From Purshia tridentata (Eukaryota; Streptophyta; Magnoliopsida; Rosales; Rosaceae): a stretch of DNA of 64,000 nt. The stretch spans positions 1 through 64,000 of the forward strand of contig QANT01000453.1 of assembly GCA_003254885.1 (NCBI GenBank), given 5' to 3'. The notes below the pieces were generated by a model. It saw nothing but the letters and a program-made list of their open reading frames with translations, made no database searches and was not told the DNA's origin. A program made the translations under genes and the position numbers. Positions 27,281 through 39,803 of the stretch are shown piece after piece (positions within the stretch are counted from its first letter, which is position 1; every line of letters starts with the position of its first letter).

Positions 27281-28080
27281 GTGCAAGCCCAACTACCCAA
27301 GCAATTCCAAAACATACACGGACCGAATCTTGCACAAGCTTGCTTTACCTTTACTCCAGGCTTTCGTGGTGAGACCATCTTTCTATTGAGCTAGAGTACA
27401 ATTGATTTCATGTTTTATTCCATGCAAGTATTAACTGAATTATTTGAGTTCTGCATGTATGAGCTTTACTTGTCTGAATTCACTTTTCCTGTTTATGAAT
27501 CACTTTCTTTGTTATTAAGTTCAAGCACACTGAACCCAGTTCAGGTTTGAGTTGGAAGGACCCAGTTGCACAATTGGCTCACTTGGAAGATAACTAGTGT
27601 GTTTTGTTTAACATGTCTTATCTTCTTTTAGTGATAATTGATAAATTGATGCTGAGGAAACATCTCGGTTTTGTTTTTGGTGATTCTGGTGAAAGATTTT
27701 AAAATGTTTTATATGAGTGAATTTTGGAGTACGACTGGCTTTGGTAGTGTTTGTCTTAGAAATGGTACTAACAGCCCATTATTTCTGTTCTTGTAGCCTT
27801 GCATGAATATAAGTGATTTGCAGATTAGTATGTGAACATATTCAATGTGATGATCTTTTTTTGTCCTCTTCTTTTCTTGATTTTTGGGAACTTGGGATGC
27901 CACTTTAGGAATTTGTCTGGTTATACCGGTGGAACTTAATCCATGTTATGCTGATTCTTTGGTAATACATGTTAGTAAGAAAATCAAAAGGATATGCAAC
28001 CTAACCCAATAGCATCAATCATATTCCACTAATGCAAATACCATTTCATACCATTAAATACCCGCACATTACAGGTGACA
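27281..28080 (+). promoter_or_regulatory. Putative spliced leader of the AtuA-like gene
   Basis: A non-coding exon is suggested near 27290-27369, ending CTTTCGTG/GTGAGA. An intron would run to the acceptor ACATTACAG at 28074, six bases before the ATG at 28081. Inferred from splice-like signals only. Confidence 0.4.
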
Positions 28081-31000
28081 ATGGAAATCCAGGAAGGAGA
28101 TGTGATTCATAATTGTGCGATCAACCTGGTTAGTTGATTTAATTTAATTTTTGTAATTTTCTTTGCCTTACATATCCTTTGGTTTATTATAGTAAAGATT
28201 GGGAGAGCTGAGTATGTTGATGTTGAACTACAGAGGAAGAATTCTCAAAAACAAAGAGACAAGGTTTACATTGGCTGTGGAGCTGGGTTTGGAGGTGACA
28301 GGCCTTTTGCAGCTCTTAAATTGCTACAGAGAGTCAAAGAGCTGAACTATATCGTGCTTGAATGCCTAGCAGAGCGCACCCTTGCTGAACGGTATCAAGT
28401 TATGGTGTCAGGGGGCGATGGTTATGACTCTAGGAGTATGTGTTTATTATTTATAGATGGTTATCATTTTTTCATTTATTCATTGATGTAAGGTTAGTTC
28501 TTTTGGTACTTCTTTAATGTTGCAGTAATCTTCTTGAATAAGAATTTGACACACATTTGATAAGTAGTTTCTAAATAAAGTAAAAATTTTGCTAGCATTG
28601 TACATTTCCTTCTGTTGGTCATTCTCTGTTACTTTTCAATGACTGTGCAGTTTCTGATTGGATGAGTATGCTCCTACCTTTGGCTGTTGAGAGAGGAACT
28701 TGCATAATCACCAACATGGGTGCAAGTAAGAAACTAAATAAATGGAGTCAGCAAAACTCTACTTAGTGAGGCTTTGTATTTGTCTGAATATTTTATTTTA
28801 CTTTTCTGGAAAGTGGATCCTCTTGGGGCACAGGAAAAGGTTATAGAAATAGCCAGCAGCTTGGGGCTTAGTGTTTCTGTTGCTGTGGCTCATGAGATTT
28901 CTGTTACAAACACAGATATGCAGTTGCCTGTAAGAGGTATTGAATAGTTTATATAACTTTAGGGGATTTCCTGCACCCAAAATATAACATAGTCCTTATT
29001 TCTATGGAGGCTTATTACAACACAGATATTTCGATTGTTAATGTAGGTTCAGGGTCCTCTCATGAGAAGTCATATATCATGGAAGGTGTAAGAATCTGGT
29101 ACTCTTTGCATTTAACTTTCATTGGTAAATGATGTTTAATATGCAATGGTTGTTTGTGATATTCCTTTTTGGTTTTTTGTTTTCTGTTGCCATCACATGT
29201 TAGTGACACAAAGGGCACGTTTTCTCTCCATGAGTATTTTGTCATTTTACTCCTGAAATCATGTAAAGTATGCAAACTAGTGTCATTATTATAAATCTCT
29301 TGCAGAATGAAATGAAGAGTGAGTTTGAACTATAGAGATTAATTACTGTTCTCTTTTCCTTCTATATTGTACTTGTAAAAAGTGGACCTCATAATTTTGG
29401 TCTAACTTGTGTAGGGTATTAGCACGTATCTGGGAGCGGCTCCAATTGTTGAATGTCTGGAGAAGTATCAACCAAATGTAATAATTACTTCACGGGTCGC
29501 AGATGCTGCCTTATTTTTAGCACCGATGGTATGGAATCTGATTATTTTGTTAGGGAAAATCTCATAGCCTTGTGTGAGAGTCTGGCAACTTGAACCCAAG
29601 CATCGAGCAAGGGAGACGAGTTCACTTACCATCACACAACACATAGTGGTGTTTATTATTATGGAAAATTTAATAACATATTTACTTGGTTTGGTTGATT
29701 CTGTGTACCAAATTGCTTTTCTCAAGATTGTTTTGTTGCTTGGTCATCAGTTCAACTAAACTAGCCTTTGAAACTTATTGAGTTAGTTACTTGAATCTTT
29801 TCAACTATAATAACCCATTTAAGTCATACAACCTATCAATTCTTTGTGATCATATATTTTAGTCATCAAGATTGAATTCAATTCGATCATGAAACAAAGA
29901 TTTCGAAATATGAACCAATTATTATAAAAGTTGAAATATTGTTGAAATTTGTTTAGGGAAAAAAAGGTATCTTACATCAATGATGACTGAAGTGATTGAG
30001 CAACATCATTTTTTTTTCTATTGTAAAATCATGCAAGTCAATAGGTGCTATGCTCACTATTTTAAAGTAAAATACTGTTGACCTAATTGCTTGGAGTAAT
30101 AAGCAATTATATCTTATTTGAAATTATATTTTAATACTGACACAACTATAAAAAATTTAGTTTTCTTGCTTTGTTAACGTGTCTGTAGTTATTTCATTTG
30201 AGAAGGGATGCTGAATGATTATACTTGGGTATGATTAGATCTATGAACTTGGTTGGAACTGGGACAACTTGGAGCAGCTAGCACAGGGGTCTCTGGCTGG
30301 CCATCTTCTAGAGTGTGGTTGTCAACTCACAGGGGGCTATTTCATGCACCCAGGTGAATTTTTATTTTAGTCAAACTTCATCACAGCAGAGCAAGGGGTT
30401 ATTAGGATAGAATTGCAATTTATTTTTATTATTATATGACTTTAAGTCTTCTCTTCTGTAGGAGACAAGTCCCGAGATATGTCATTCTCTCAGCTCCTAG
30501 ATTTATCACTTCCTTATGCTGAAATTAGCTCTGATGGAAAAGTATATGTAGCAAAGGCAGAGGGTAGTGGTGGGGTTTTAAATTTCAGCACTTGTGCTGA
30601 ACAACTCCTTTATGAGGTTGGGGATCCGGGTGCGTATGTCACTCCTGATGTGGTAAGTTACATACGTGTATCCAAGCATTTGTTATGGAACATAGGGGAA
30701 AATAATGATAAGAAAAAAGTAAATGTTTTCAAGTGCAGATAATTGATTTTCGGGATGTTTCATTTTACCCGCTATCAAGTTGTAAAGTTCTCTGTGCTGG
30801 AGCAAAGCCATCTGCAGTATCAGTGCCTGATAAACTCCTGCGGTTGGTTCCAAAGGTAGCATTCTTATGGTTTATGGATAAAAGATGAAGGATTCAATTT
30901 CAATAGTGATGTGATTTTTTCTTGCTAGTTCACGTTGGTAGATATGGTGCTTGTGTACTGTCATTTTTTGAATAACTTAATCTCAAGTGATGTGAAAATC

Positions 31001-34000
31001 TGGGAGACAACTCCTGAACTGGATGCCAATTCTACAGAAGCTTTGCTCGAGTCCCATCTAAAATATAATGGGCTACCACCAATACTGTCTGATCTGGTCT
31101 CCATTAAGTCCTTTAATATTGTTTTCTTTCTTAAGAAAAAGACTTCAAATGATATAAATTTCTCCATTGGTTTTATAGTGACTATTAATACTCTTGACTA
31201 TAGGTTTGTCAAGGTTGCCTAGGATAAATGACTTTACAGCTTAATAAGAATGATGTGGTCTTGACACACTTTCTATTTGCTAGAAGGAGAGGAAAAGTAA
31301 AGATCCCCTGTCCCACCAAACCAAATCCATCCAACTTCAGGCGGATTGGGCAGGCCCCTGGGGGTGGGAAGAAAACAGGATCTCTGAAAATTACCTTGTT
31401 ATTCTTAATCCAATTACTTTAAGAAAGGATATATATATATATATATATAGGAAAAATTGCATATTTATTCATTCCTTCCTCTAATCCTTCCTTTCCACCA
31501 AACAAGACAAGGGAACATTCTATCAACACCTCCCTTTTTCATGTCATTTGCCCTATCCATCCTTTTTCCATTCTCTTTCAAACATAGTGTTCACGAATTG
31601 TGTACTTCAAAATATTTTGCTTTTTTCAGGCTGCCCTTTGTGATCTAGGCCTTGGAACCTCTCTGTTATTGTCCTTAACTGCATGGCTCAGGCAAAATAC
31701 TTTGCTACTCACAACCATATCTGTAGTGGGTTTGTGTTCCCTCATACAATGCTATAAGAAGCAACAATACATTTTTTATGTCACAGTGCTTATCTGTCAC
31801 TAAATTTAGCATGTCTTGCCATGTGAAATTGCCACTCCCTTCTTATTTGTTTAATATCTTCCAATGTGCTGTTAAATTTCTCTGTATTTGAGCACTTTAA
31901 TACTTTTCTTGGCTGGTTTCTTGTTTGGCTAACGCTCTATTTGTCTAGTTTTCAGGACTATGGTTGGAAAGGGTGGGGAGAAATATCCTATGGAGGGTAT
32001 GAATGTGTAAAACGTGCCAAGGCTGCTGAGTTTCTGGTAAATAAACTTATAGCCTTTGTACTGTGTCATTGTGATTCCTTTCAAATGTGTTACTGTTTGA
32101 ATAAGTGAAAATTTAGATGGTTTTTTACTGTTTTGGATGACAGCCTTCATAGTGATTCTTCTTACATGGAGACTTCCAACCAGCTTAGCTATTTCCTTTT
32201 TCTGTATTATATTAGGTTAGATCATGGATGGAAGAATTAATTCCAGATGTTAGCAGCCATGTAGTTTCTTATATAATTGGGCTTGATAGCCTGAAGGCAA
32301 CCAGTCTTAGTGACAATGCTTCATCTCGGATGGTTAGCGATATTAGGCTACGCATGGATGGGTTATTCAAGCTGAAGGAACATGCAGTCCAATTTGTTAG
32401 AGAGTTTACTGCTTTATACACAAATGGACCAGCTGGTGGTGGCGGTATCAGGTAAATTTCTTATCAGCTTTCACAACTTTTTTCCCCTCCCAAATCAGCA
32501 TGTTGTAGCTTAAGAATTTCACTGAGACCTTGCTTACCTTCATATTGCTATGAGTGAGACCTTGCTGAAAATTGAACTGCTGGTCAACATTTTATGGATT
32601 AACAGATTGGAGGTCATATGATCACTTTCCAAAAGATTAAAATAATAGAAATTGATGTAAGTGTAGGACTAACAGAGGATTTTCTAGTTTGAATATATGT
32701 CTACGCACACAAAGATATACTAGCTTGACATAGAGGTAATGATTAGATTGTAAGTACATGATGGAGCAGGGCTTAAAGCTTGCTGCGTTGGCCTTCATTG
32801 CTACTGTTTTGTTAAAGTTACAATAAATAGCCTAGAGCCTTGGCTTAGCTAGAATTATGGACTGCTAACATATCTGATTGTTGGCATTTGTGGAGTTTCA
32901 TGGGGTATATGGGTTGTGATGTGCATTAAGTTTGGTTCTAATTCTTACTAAAGCTAAGTTATAGGCTTTTTACAGAAGTTTAAACTTAAAACTTGTCACT
33001 ACACGGCAAGCATGTCTTAGAGTTGGTAAAAAATCTTTGTTCCAAGCAATTATTTGCTATGTAGTATTACTTCTCTGTGGCCTGACAGCCATTTCAATTA
33101 TCTGTTACATGATTATACTGTGTATACTGAATGCAGCACCGGACACAAGAAAGAGATCATCCTTGAAAAATATTTGGTACTCTCTTGCTCTCTCCATCCC
33201 TCCCTACGTATGAATCCTTTTGATTTTTCCTCTAATCACCTATCTGTTGAACTTGAAACATTGATCACAAGTATCATATTGCCATCATTGGTTTTTTAAC
33301 CCTTGACCTTTTTTCTTATTGAAGTTTTCTTCTTATTGCACCCCATAATGCTAACTTCCAAATCCAGTCCAACCAAACTTCTAGTATTTTGACTGATAAA
33401 ATCAGGATTTCAATCCAACTGGCGATAGATTTTTGTTACACTCACAACATATGTGGCAGAAGTGAAAAAAGTTTGAGGAAAAAGTTATTTGCTTGGTCTT
33501 TCAGGTCAAGCGTGACCATGTATTCTGGCGGACTGCAGTAAAGCACACCATGGTGATACAATCAAATATATCAGGAATTGGACTTGAAGATGTGACAAAT
33601 ATGTGTCTCCCTCGTGAATCTGCATCCCCTCCAGTGAATGAAGCCAATTCTTCTGCAGATCTTCCATTTTATGAAAGTAAAACCTCTCCTGCTCCATCTG
33701 GAAAGAAAATACCACTCTATGATGTAGTGCATACCCGGGCTGGAGACAAAGGAAATGACTTGAATTTTTCCATCATCCCTCATTTTCCTCCAGATATAGA
33801 GAGGTTGAAGTTGATCATAACACCCAAGTGGGTAAAGAAATCAGTCTCAACTCTTCTAAATTCCTCCTCGTTCCCAGACACGGATGCCATCAATGAAAGA
33901 GACAGATGGATCAATGAAAATGTGAAGGTGGAAATTTATGAAGTTAAGGGAATCCGGTCTTTAAATGTCGTGGTTCGGGACATTCTTGATGGTGGTGTAA

Positions 34001-34110
34001 ACTGCTCTAGAAGAATTGACCGGCATGGAAAAACCATCGCAGATCTCATACTGTGCCAGCAAGTTGTATTGCCGCCATGGTTGGGTCGTTCAAATACTCT
34101 TATAGCATGA
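28081..34110 (+). CDS. AtuA-family (DUF1446) protein, 659 aa, 13 exons
   Basis: The exons are 28081-28128, 28234-28435, 28651-28725, 28814-28929, 29047-29085, 29415-29528, 30239-30353, 30462-30652, 30739-30855, 31956-32036, 32216-32451, 33137-33176 and 33505-34110, all phase-consistent. The N-terminal DUF1446 domain starts KVYIGCGAGFGGDRPFAALK. It includes YIVLECLAERTLAERY, ITNMGAMDPLGAQEKVIEIA, GISTYLGAAPIVECLEKY, VIITSRVADAALFLAPM, GHLLECGCQLTGGYF and GWKGWGEISYGGYECVKRAK. The last exon carries the AtuA C-terminal domain with HTRAGDKGNDLNFSI. Bacterial AtuA belongs to acyclic terpene (citronellol/geraniol) catabolism. The substrate in plants is not established, so I give no enzymatic role. 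The 13-codon exon 5 is the least certain; the chosen phase is the only one that joins exon 6 without a stop. Confidence 0.88.
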
Positions 34111-35150
34111 TTTGCTCTAATGGGTGAGTTATGCAGCAATTATCTTTCACTTGTATACCAATCTGCCTCTACTTGGCCATACATAATTGTACCCTAAATT
34201 TATTTATTTTTATTTTTTTTAATAATTTATATTACAGAGTTGGGATGTGAAATATTTTTATTCTCTGAGTTCCTGGATTGATGATTTGTAGGTTATATTT
34301 TGGTCAGTTTGATTTTTCAGGAACCTGAACTGAATTAATTTAGTGATCCCACATGTAGCAGCACTCAAACAAAGAAAGGCGTCATATATATGGCACTCCA
34401 ATCTGTACTATTAAAGTGTATTGAGGAGAGTAATCTGAGTATTTGGAGTTTTAGTTGGTTCATAAAGGTGTGGAATTATAACATTTGTTTTGTTGTGTGC
34501 ATACAAAAATGCAAATGGGTTTTTCGTATTAATGTTAGTGGCTATCATAGAATAATCCCAATTTTTAATAGGAAGTAAGATTTTATTGAAAAAGGTAAGG
34601 ATTCAGTAGTTTTTAGATAAAATAATCCACATTTTGGAAGCTAAAATGATGGCTGATCTGGGCCATTGGATTGGACACTATCTTTTGCCATAACTAATAT
34701 TCAGATGGGATGGTGATTCACACATCTATTTTTAACAAACATAACTACCAACAACCAAATAGCAAAAACAGTTGGCTGGCTATCAATTTGTCATCTCAAA
34801 ATTTCTCTACCTAGAAAAGGTCAGAGCACCAAACCTTCTTTCACTCCAATCAATCTGATAACATCCACAATTTGGGCAAAAAAAATCCCATAATAACTTC
34901 ATTGTAATGGTCTCCATTCACTTGTCTCCCATTTACTAGCATGACAAAATCCATTATAATCTGATATAAATTTAGTTTTTGGACAAATCAGAGACTTTGT
35001 TCAATCCCATTTGGATTTATCTGAGGTACCGGTAGCAAGCACGGTGCTTCCCTTTGTCAAACTTATCTCTGCTCCCTCAGGCACCTGAGTAGAAGACAAA
35101 GAATACAACTTTCTAGAACTTTTTGGATCCTCTTTGAATAAAGAAAAACA
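34111..35150. other. Spacer: 3' end of AtuA-like gene and promoter of LIM gene
   Basis: AT-rich DNA without coding signals. CTCTTTGAATAAAGAAAAACA precedes the LIM start codon at 35151. Nothing else is recognised. Confidence 0.45.
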
Positions 35151-36922
35151 ATGGCATTTACCGGAACTCTGGATAAATGCAAGGCTTGTGACAAGACTGT
35201 TTATGTGGTTGATTTGTTGTCCCTTGAAGGAGTACCTTATCATAAATCCTGCTTCAAATGCAGCCACTGCAAAGGATTTCTCTCGGTATCTATATTTCTT
35301 CCATCACCTTTTGCCTTTGTATGTTGCTAGACTATTAATCTGAACCATCAATTACATTGAGAATTTAACAACTAACATGTCATATATCTAGCAATACTAA
35401 TTGTTTTGTCCATACATATATTTTCAATTTCTGGGTTGTTTTAAAGTGGAGTATATATAACAAATCATAAATCTGGGTGGAATATTATCCATCCAAATAT
35501 GCAAATGATGAAGAAATGTTATATTTTTGACAGATGAGCACCTATTCCTCCATGGATGGAGTCCTCTACTGCAAGCCTCATTTTGAGCAGCTTTTCAAGG
35601 AATCTGGGAATTTCAGCAAGAATTTTCAAAGTACGAACATTTTTTTTCCTATCTTCTTTATTGTTGTTTAATTAACATACAGCATTATTATAGAGGCTAC
35701 CTTTTCTTTTTTCTTTCTCCTTTAGCTAACAGTATGTTGTTTCCTGATGAATTTTGTTGCAGAGTCTGCTGAGAAGCATAATGAACAACTGGTATGTGTA
35801 TTCACTGTCACATGCAAATATTTCCTCCATATGCTAAGAATTGTTTGCATGCCTTATAGAGAGCCAGATCATTTTAATTTATGGAAACCATTAATTCCAG
35901 CGAATGGAATTGTACCTTCAAACAGTCACCAACTGTTTGATCAAAATCCAAAAGTTGGAATTTAAACTTGGTTTAAATCCCAATAAAGTATTTTACTTTT
36001 TGAAATCAATGGCAATCATTGGATTTTGATTGAATGGTTTGGTAACTATAGATATTCATGGTCAATGGTGATAAAGTGATCAAAATTCTATATACATATG
36101 TATATATATTTTGAGCTTCTAAAATTGCAGTAGTGTAATATGTGAACTGTGATAATGTTCTACAGAATAGGGCCCCCAGCAAGCTCTCTTCCTTGTTCTC
36201 TGGGACCCAAGACAAATGTGCAACTTGCTCAAAGACAGTCTATCCACTGGAGAAGGTTGGTAATATACAGAAATTAATTTTGTTTTCTGCTTCCACCATC
36301 ATATATACATTCATACTCTCATGCTTATCCTTTTAGTAGCATTAAAGTATGGCAAAATATAAGCTACACACTTGCTACATACTGCTCTTCTTGTATGGTA
36401 AACATTTTTCAGTACAATTAATTATTTGAACAAGGGGTTCTGGATCTATGATCATGTCATAGATTGTGAATTAGAAACATTTATAAAGTGGAATCATGTG
36501 TGAATCCGCAATTCAGATAACATGACAGACTGTCCGGCAAGAGAAAAAGATTGAGAAATTGGGTCATTATTTTTGTTTTCTCTGATCACTCACTGGCATG
36601 TTTCTACTAATCTAAACAGGTGACACTGGAGGGAGAAAGTTACCACAAGTCATGCTTCAGGTGTGCTCATGGGGGGTGTTCCCTTACACATTCATCCTAC
36701 GCTGCTCTTGATGGAGTCCTCTACTGCAAGCACCATTTCTCTCAGCTCTTCCTGGAGAAAGGGAACTACAGCCATGTCCTCCAGGCTGCTGCACATAGGA
36801 AAACTGCATCAACTTCTGAAGCACCACCTGATGATCAGGCAGAAGCCCTTGCAGCCCCAGCCCCAGAAGCAAAAGCAGAAGCAGAATCTGAGGAGCAGCC
36901 ACCAGAGAAATCAGAATCTTAA
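35151..36922 (+). CDS. PLIM2: Two-LIM-domain actin-bundling protein, PLIM2 type, 217 aa
   Basis: The exons are 35151-35285, 35534-35630, 35763-35791, 36166-36255 and 36620-36922. The first LIM domain begins GTLDKCKACDKTVYVVD, with zinc ligands C10, C13, H31, C34, C37 and C40. The second begins SGTQDKCATCSKTVYPLEKV, followed by YHKSCFRCAHGGCSLTHSSY. The linker has NRAPSKLSSLFSG. The C-terminus after LEKGNYSHVLQAAAHRKTAS is a Glu/Ala/Pro-rich acidic tail. Plant two-LIM proteins bind, stabilise and bundle actin filaments, and PLIM2 members are mainly expressed in pollen and often respond to pH or calcium. The tail and the HVLQAAxHR motif favour PLIM2 over WLIM1; WLIM2 is the alternative. Exon 3 is only 29 bases. 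Confidence 0.9.
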
Positions 36923-37272
36923 TTCAAATGCACTACTTGCCCACTTTCCCACATCTTACTTGGTCCTTGGTTTTCAGAGTTACTTCAAATTTTTTCATTA
37001 GGTGCAAACCCACCCTCCCCATCTTGTTCAAATATATGTATAACTTGCTCACAAATTACTTTGAGATTGTAAGCTGATTTTGAGGTTGCTTGTGTCCAAA
37101 CAAACTCATGAATATTTAGTATGTCCAATTTTTTTCTTGTGAAACTAATGTTCCAAATCTAAGTTTTGTACCAACTAAAATAAGTTGTGACTATTTGATT
37201 CAGTTCATAATTCCCATTAATTGGGGAATTTTCAGACACGTGTCCCTATTCTGAGTTTCTCTATTTAGTTCC

Positions 37273-37550
37273 TTAAGTGGGCCTGCATGGCCCATATTGT
37301 TGTCACCAAGGAGTGTAATTTCGATTCGCCGAAATTATCGTTTTTGGAGGGTTCCGAAACGAAATCATCATTTCAGCCATTTTTCGGTAAAATTTCAGAA
37401 ATTTCGGCGAAATTTCGGGGAAATTTTAAGAAAGAATTTGTGGTGATCTGGTAAAATTTCGGGATAGACTACCGAAATATCGGCGAAATTTCGGAAAATT
37501 TCGGAAAATTTCGGATTAAGTGGGCCTGCATGGCCCATATTGTTGTCACC
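37273..37550. repeat. 35-bp direct repeats enclosing a ~208-bp TTTCGGCGAAA-rich insert
   Basis: An identical 35-base string starting TTAAGTGGGCCTGCATGG and ending TTGTCACC occurs at 37273-37307 and 37516-37550. The 208 bases between are built from repeated, self-complementary ACCGAAATTTCGGCGAAATTTCGG-like words: CCGAAATATCGGCGAAATTT, GAAATTTCGGCGAAATTTCG and runs of AAAATTTCGG. Such sequence can fold into many alternative hairpins. The repeats are too short to be LTRs and too long for a usual target duplication. Confidence 0.8.
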
Positions 37551-38940
37551 TTAATTTTATTGCTCAAATCAAATGTTCAAACTGGAAATAACTGTATATG
37601 GATGCCTGCTGGATTGTACTCCTGTTAGTGTTGTGTTGGGCCAATCCAACTATTCTGCTAAGTTGTTGTTTCTTGTATTGGGTTGGGAAACTTTTAAAAG
37701 GGAAAAAAAAGAAAAAAGAGAGAGAGAAAATCCTAGTCCTTAGAAATATAGTTTTAATAAGTACAAATTTTTCTGTATGTACAAACTACTGTCTAACACA
37801 TATTCCACTTTTATACAAAATAGATGTAGAAACTATTTTCTCTACTCCATTCCAAGTCTCCAACTGTCTTAATTTAACTTTTTGTTCAATCGTTCAATTC
37901 TACCTAATCAAAAATTAGTATAATAGTTTGTCATGCCAAAGTGTATAATTGCTTTGGCTTTCTATTATAATTTAAGAATCCATGAGTGTGGGGCAAATAA
38001 TTAATTGTTGATTCATAGTTGTTATACATGTCAAGATCTAGCTAGTTAGCTAGGCATAACTTACCTTTCTAATTTTATATTAAATTGACACATGACCACA
38101 TTCAAATATAACAAGGACATTTTTAATTCCATCCATAAACTCACAAAAAGGGTTCTTACTCTCTGTAGGTCTTGGAAAGTTACAAAGTGTCTACCCAAAT
38201 GGGTTTTTAACTTTATATAGGACAATATATAACGTGCATATCTAACAAGTATAGTTGCATATACAAGTGACTAGATGGAACACCAAAGTTTGATTATAAT
38301 ATGGAGAACTACCCAATATAACAAAAAAACATACCTGTTGGGATCAAAGTACCTTTTTAAAACCTAGCTTTAAGTTATTTGAATGCTTCCACAGGAGATC
38401 TTGCTGCTTTTTCTTCCCTTGATTTGTTGTTCTCCACTTGTGACTATTTTTGTAGCATATTGTGATTGTGTACTTGGGCTGCAACCCCTTGCTGCTTTTT
38501 GAATAAGCATTTTTTACTTATTAAAAGAGAGAAGCAACCTTTTGGTCTATGCAAATTGCAGAAACAGCTTTTCATTTTCTTTGGGTTGTATTATGCTTAG
38601 GGGGTAACTATTAATTAGTTGCTAGACAGAATCTGCAGCCACTATTTGGGCAACTTAGTGGGGGATCAGGATTTATTTTCATTTGGCAGTATGTGCTTCG
38701 GTTTGATCTCAATTCTCAACCCATATTAAAGTTATATTGATTTTGAAAGCAATGCAAATAAAGATCACTTTTGGATGCAGTTAAACAGGTGGTTTCATGC
38801 TCAAGTAATGGTCATTTTATTTCAAGTCTAGATGACTTTGGTTCCCACTTTGAGACATACGGGTCAAAATAGTTTTTTGAATGGGGCTTCTAGTAATAAA
38901 ATAAGATATAAAATTGAACAAAATATATATAGTGTATATA
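37551..38940. other. Gene-free AT-rich DNA
   Basis: I see no coding region, RNA gene or repeat of note. The interval 36923-37272 before the direct repeat is the presumed 3' region of the LIM gene. Confidence 0.5.
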
Positions 38941-39050
38941 CAGGAGGGATCCATTGTGGGATTCCCACAAATTAGAAGTTTGTGGGATCCCCCCTGTGGG
39001 GCCCACACGAGGTATTTTGTATCGATCCGAACCGTTCATTTTTTACATAT
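38941..39050. repeat. Solo arm related to the neighbouring Mutator-type MITE
   Basis: This 110-bp stretch matches the left arm of the element at 39064-39480: both contain TTTGTGGGATCCCCC, TGTGGGGCCCA-ACGAG and CGATCCGAA-CGTTCATTTTT. It has no matching inverted partner of its own on its left. It may be a truncated older insertion, or the left end of a larger nested element. Confidence 0.7.
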
Positions 39051-39063
39051 ATATACATACTAT

Positions 39064-39480
39064 CAGGGAGGCTATGGTGTGGGATTTCTACAAATTTTTA
39101 GTTTGTGGGATCCCCCTTGTGGGGCCCATACGAGTTGTTTTGTGTCGATCCGAATCGTTCATTTTTTACATCTCCATTGATAGATCATCCTTACAAAAAA
39201 TTAGCCAAATCGGAAACCATTTGCCTATTTAACTTTGACCAAACAAATGGACGGTTTCATAAAAAATATTTGGTTCGTCCATTTGTTTGATCAAAGTTAG
39301 ATAAACAAATGATTTCCAATTTGGCTAATTTTTTGCAAGGATGATCTATCAATGAAGATGTAAAAAATGAACGATTCAGATTAACACAAAACAACTCGTG
39401 TGGGAATCCCACACCAAAAATGAACGGTTCAGATCGACACAAAACAACTCGTGTGGGAATCCCACACCATAGCCTCCTTG
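39064..39480. mobile_element. 417-bp foldback MITE, Mutator-like, with 10-bp target duplication
   Basis: The ends are inverted: CAGGGAGGCTATGGTGTGGG on the left and CCCACACCATAGCCTCCTTG on the right. The inverted arms extend about 190 bp, through CAAAGTTAAATAGGCAAATG-like sequence, to a short loop near 39245-39275. The element is flanked on both sides by TACATACTAT (39054-39063 and 39481-39490), a 10-bp target duplication. Long terminal inverted repeats with 9-11 bp duplications are the mark of Mutator-like elements. There is no coding capacity, so it would need a transposase in trans. The right arm carries an extra internal tandem copy of about 50 bp (about 39362-39467). Confidence 0.85.
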
Positions 39481-39803
39481 TACATACTATAGTATCATAA
39501 GTGCAAATCTATATAGTAATTCAAGCATTCGAGTTCGAGTCTCTTGTTCGGCCTTTAGAGTCGGGCAGCAAAGGAGGTAAAATCTTTTGTGGCCCGGTTT
39601 GGATTGACTACCTTTAACCGGCCTAATAAATTCATCTGATGCACGAAAGTTGACCCAAGACACGGCTCAAATAGAGTATACAGCATATAACTTTTTTGCA
39701 GGCAATAGAATGTGAGTTGAGACATCTACCCTTATTAGTAGAATAGTAGCACATGGTGGATTTACCCGAATATATGTAACCTCATTATATTTTTAAAAGG
39801 TGT

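Noticed and set aside
30961-31222. Open frames in AtuA intron 9
   Set aside because: The flanking exons join in phase with conserved sequence (LRLVPK/DYGWKGWG), so this frame is not part of the protein. No other family was recognised.
37273-37550. 35-bp direct repeats considered as LTRs
   Set aside because: Far too short, with no TG..CA ends, primer-binding site or coding remnant. Treated as an unexplained direct-repeat insertion.
39520-39600. Possible tRNA remnant around CGAGTTCGAGTCTC
   Set aside because: The GTTCGAGTC loop-like word is present but there is no acceptor stem, D-arm or anticodon arm in the right positions.
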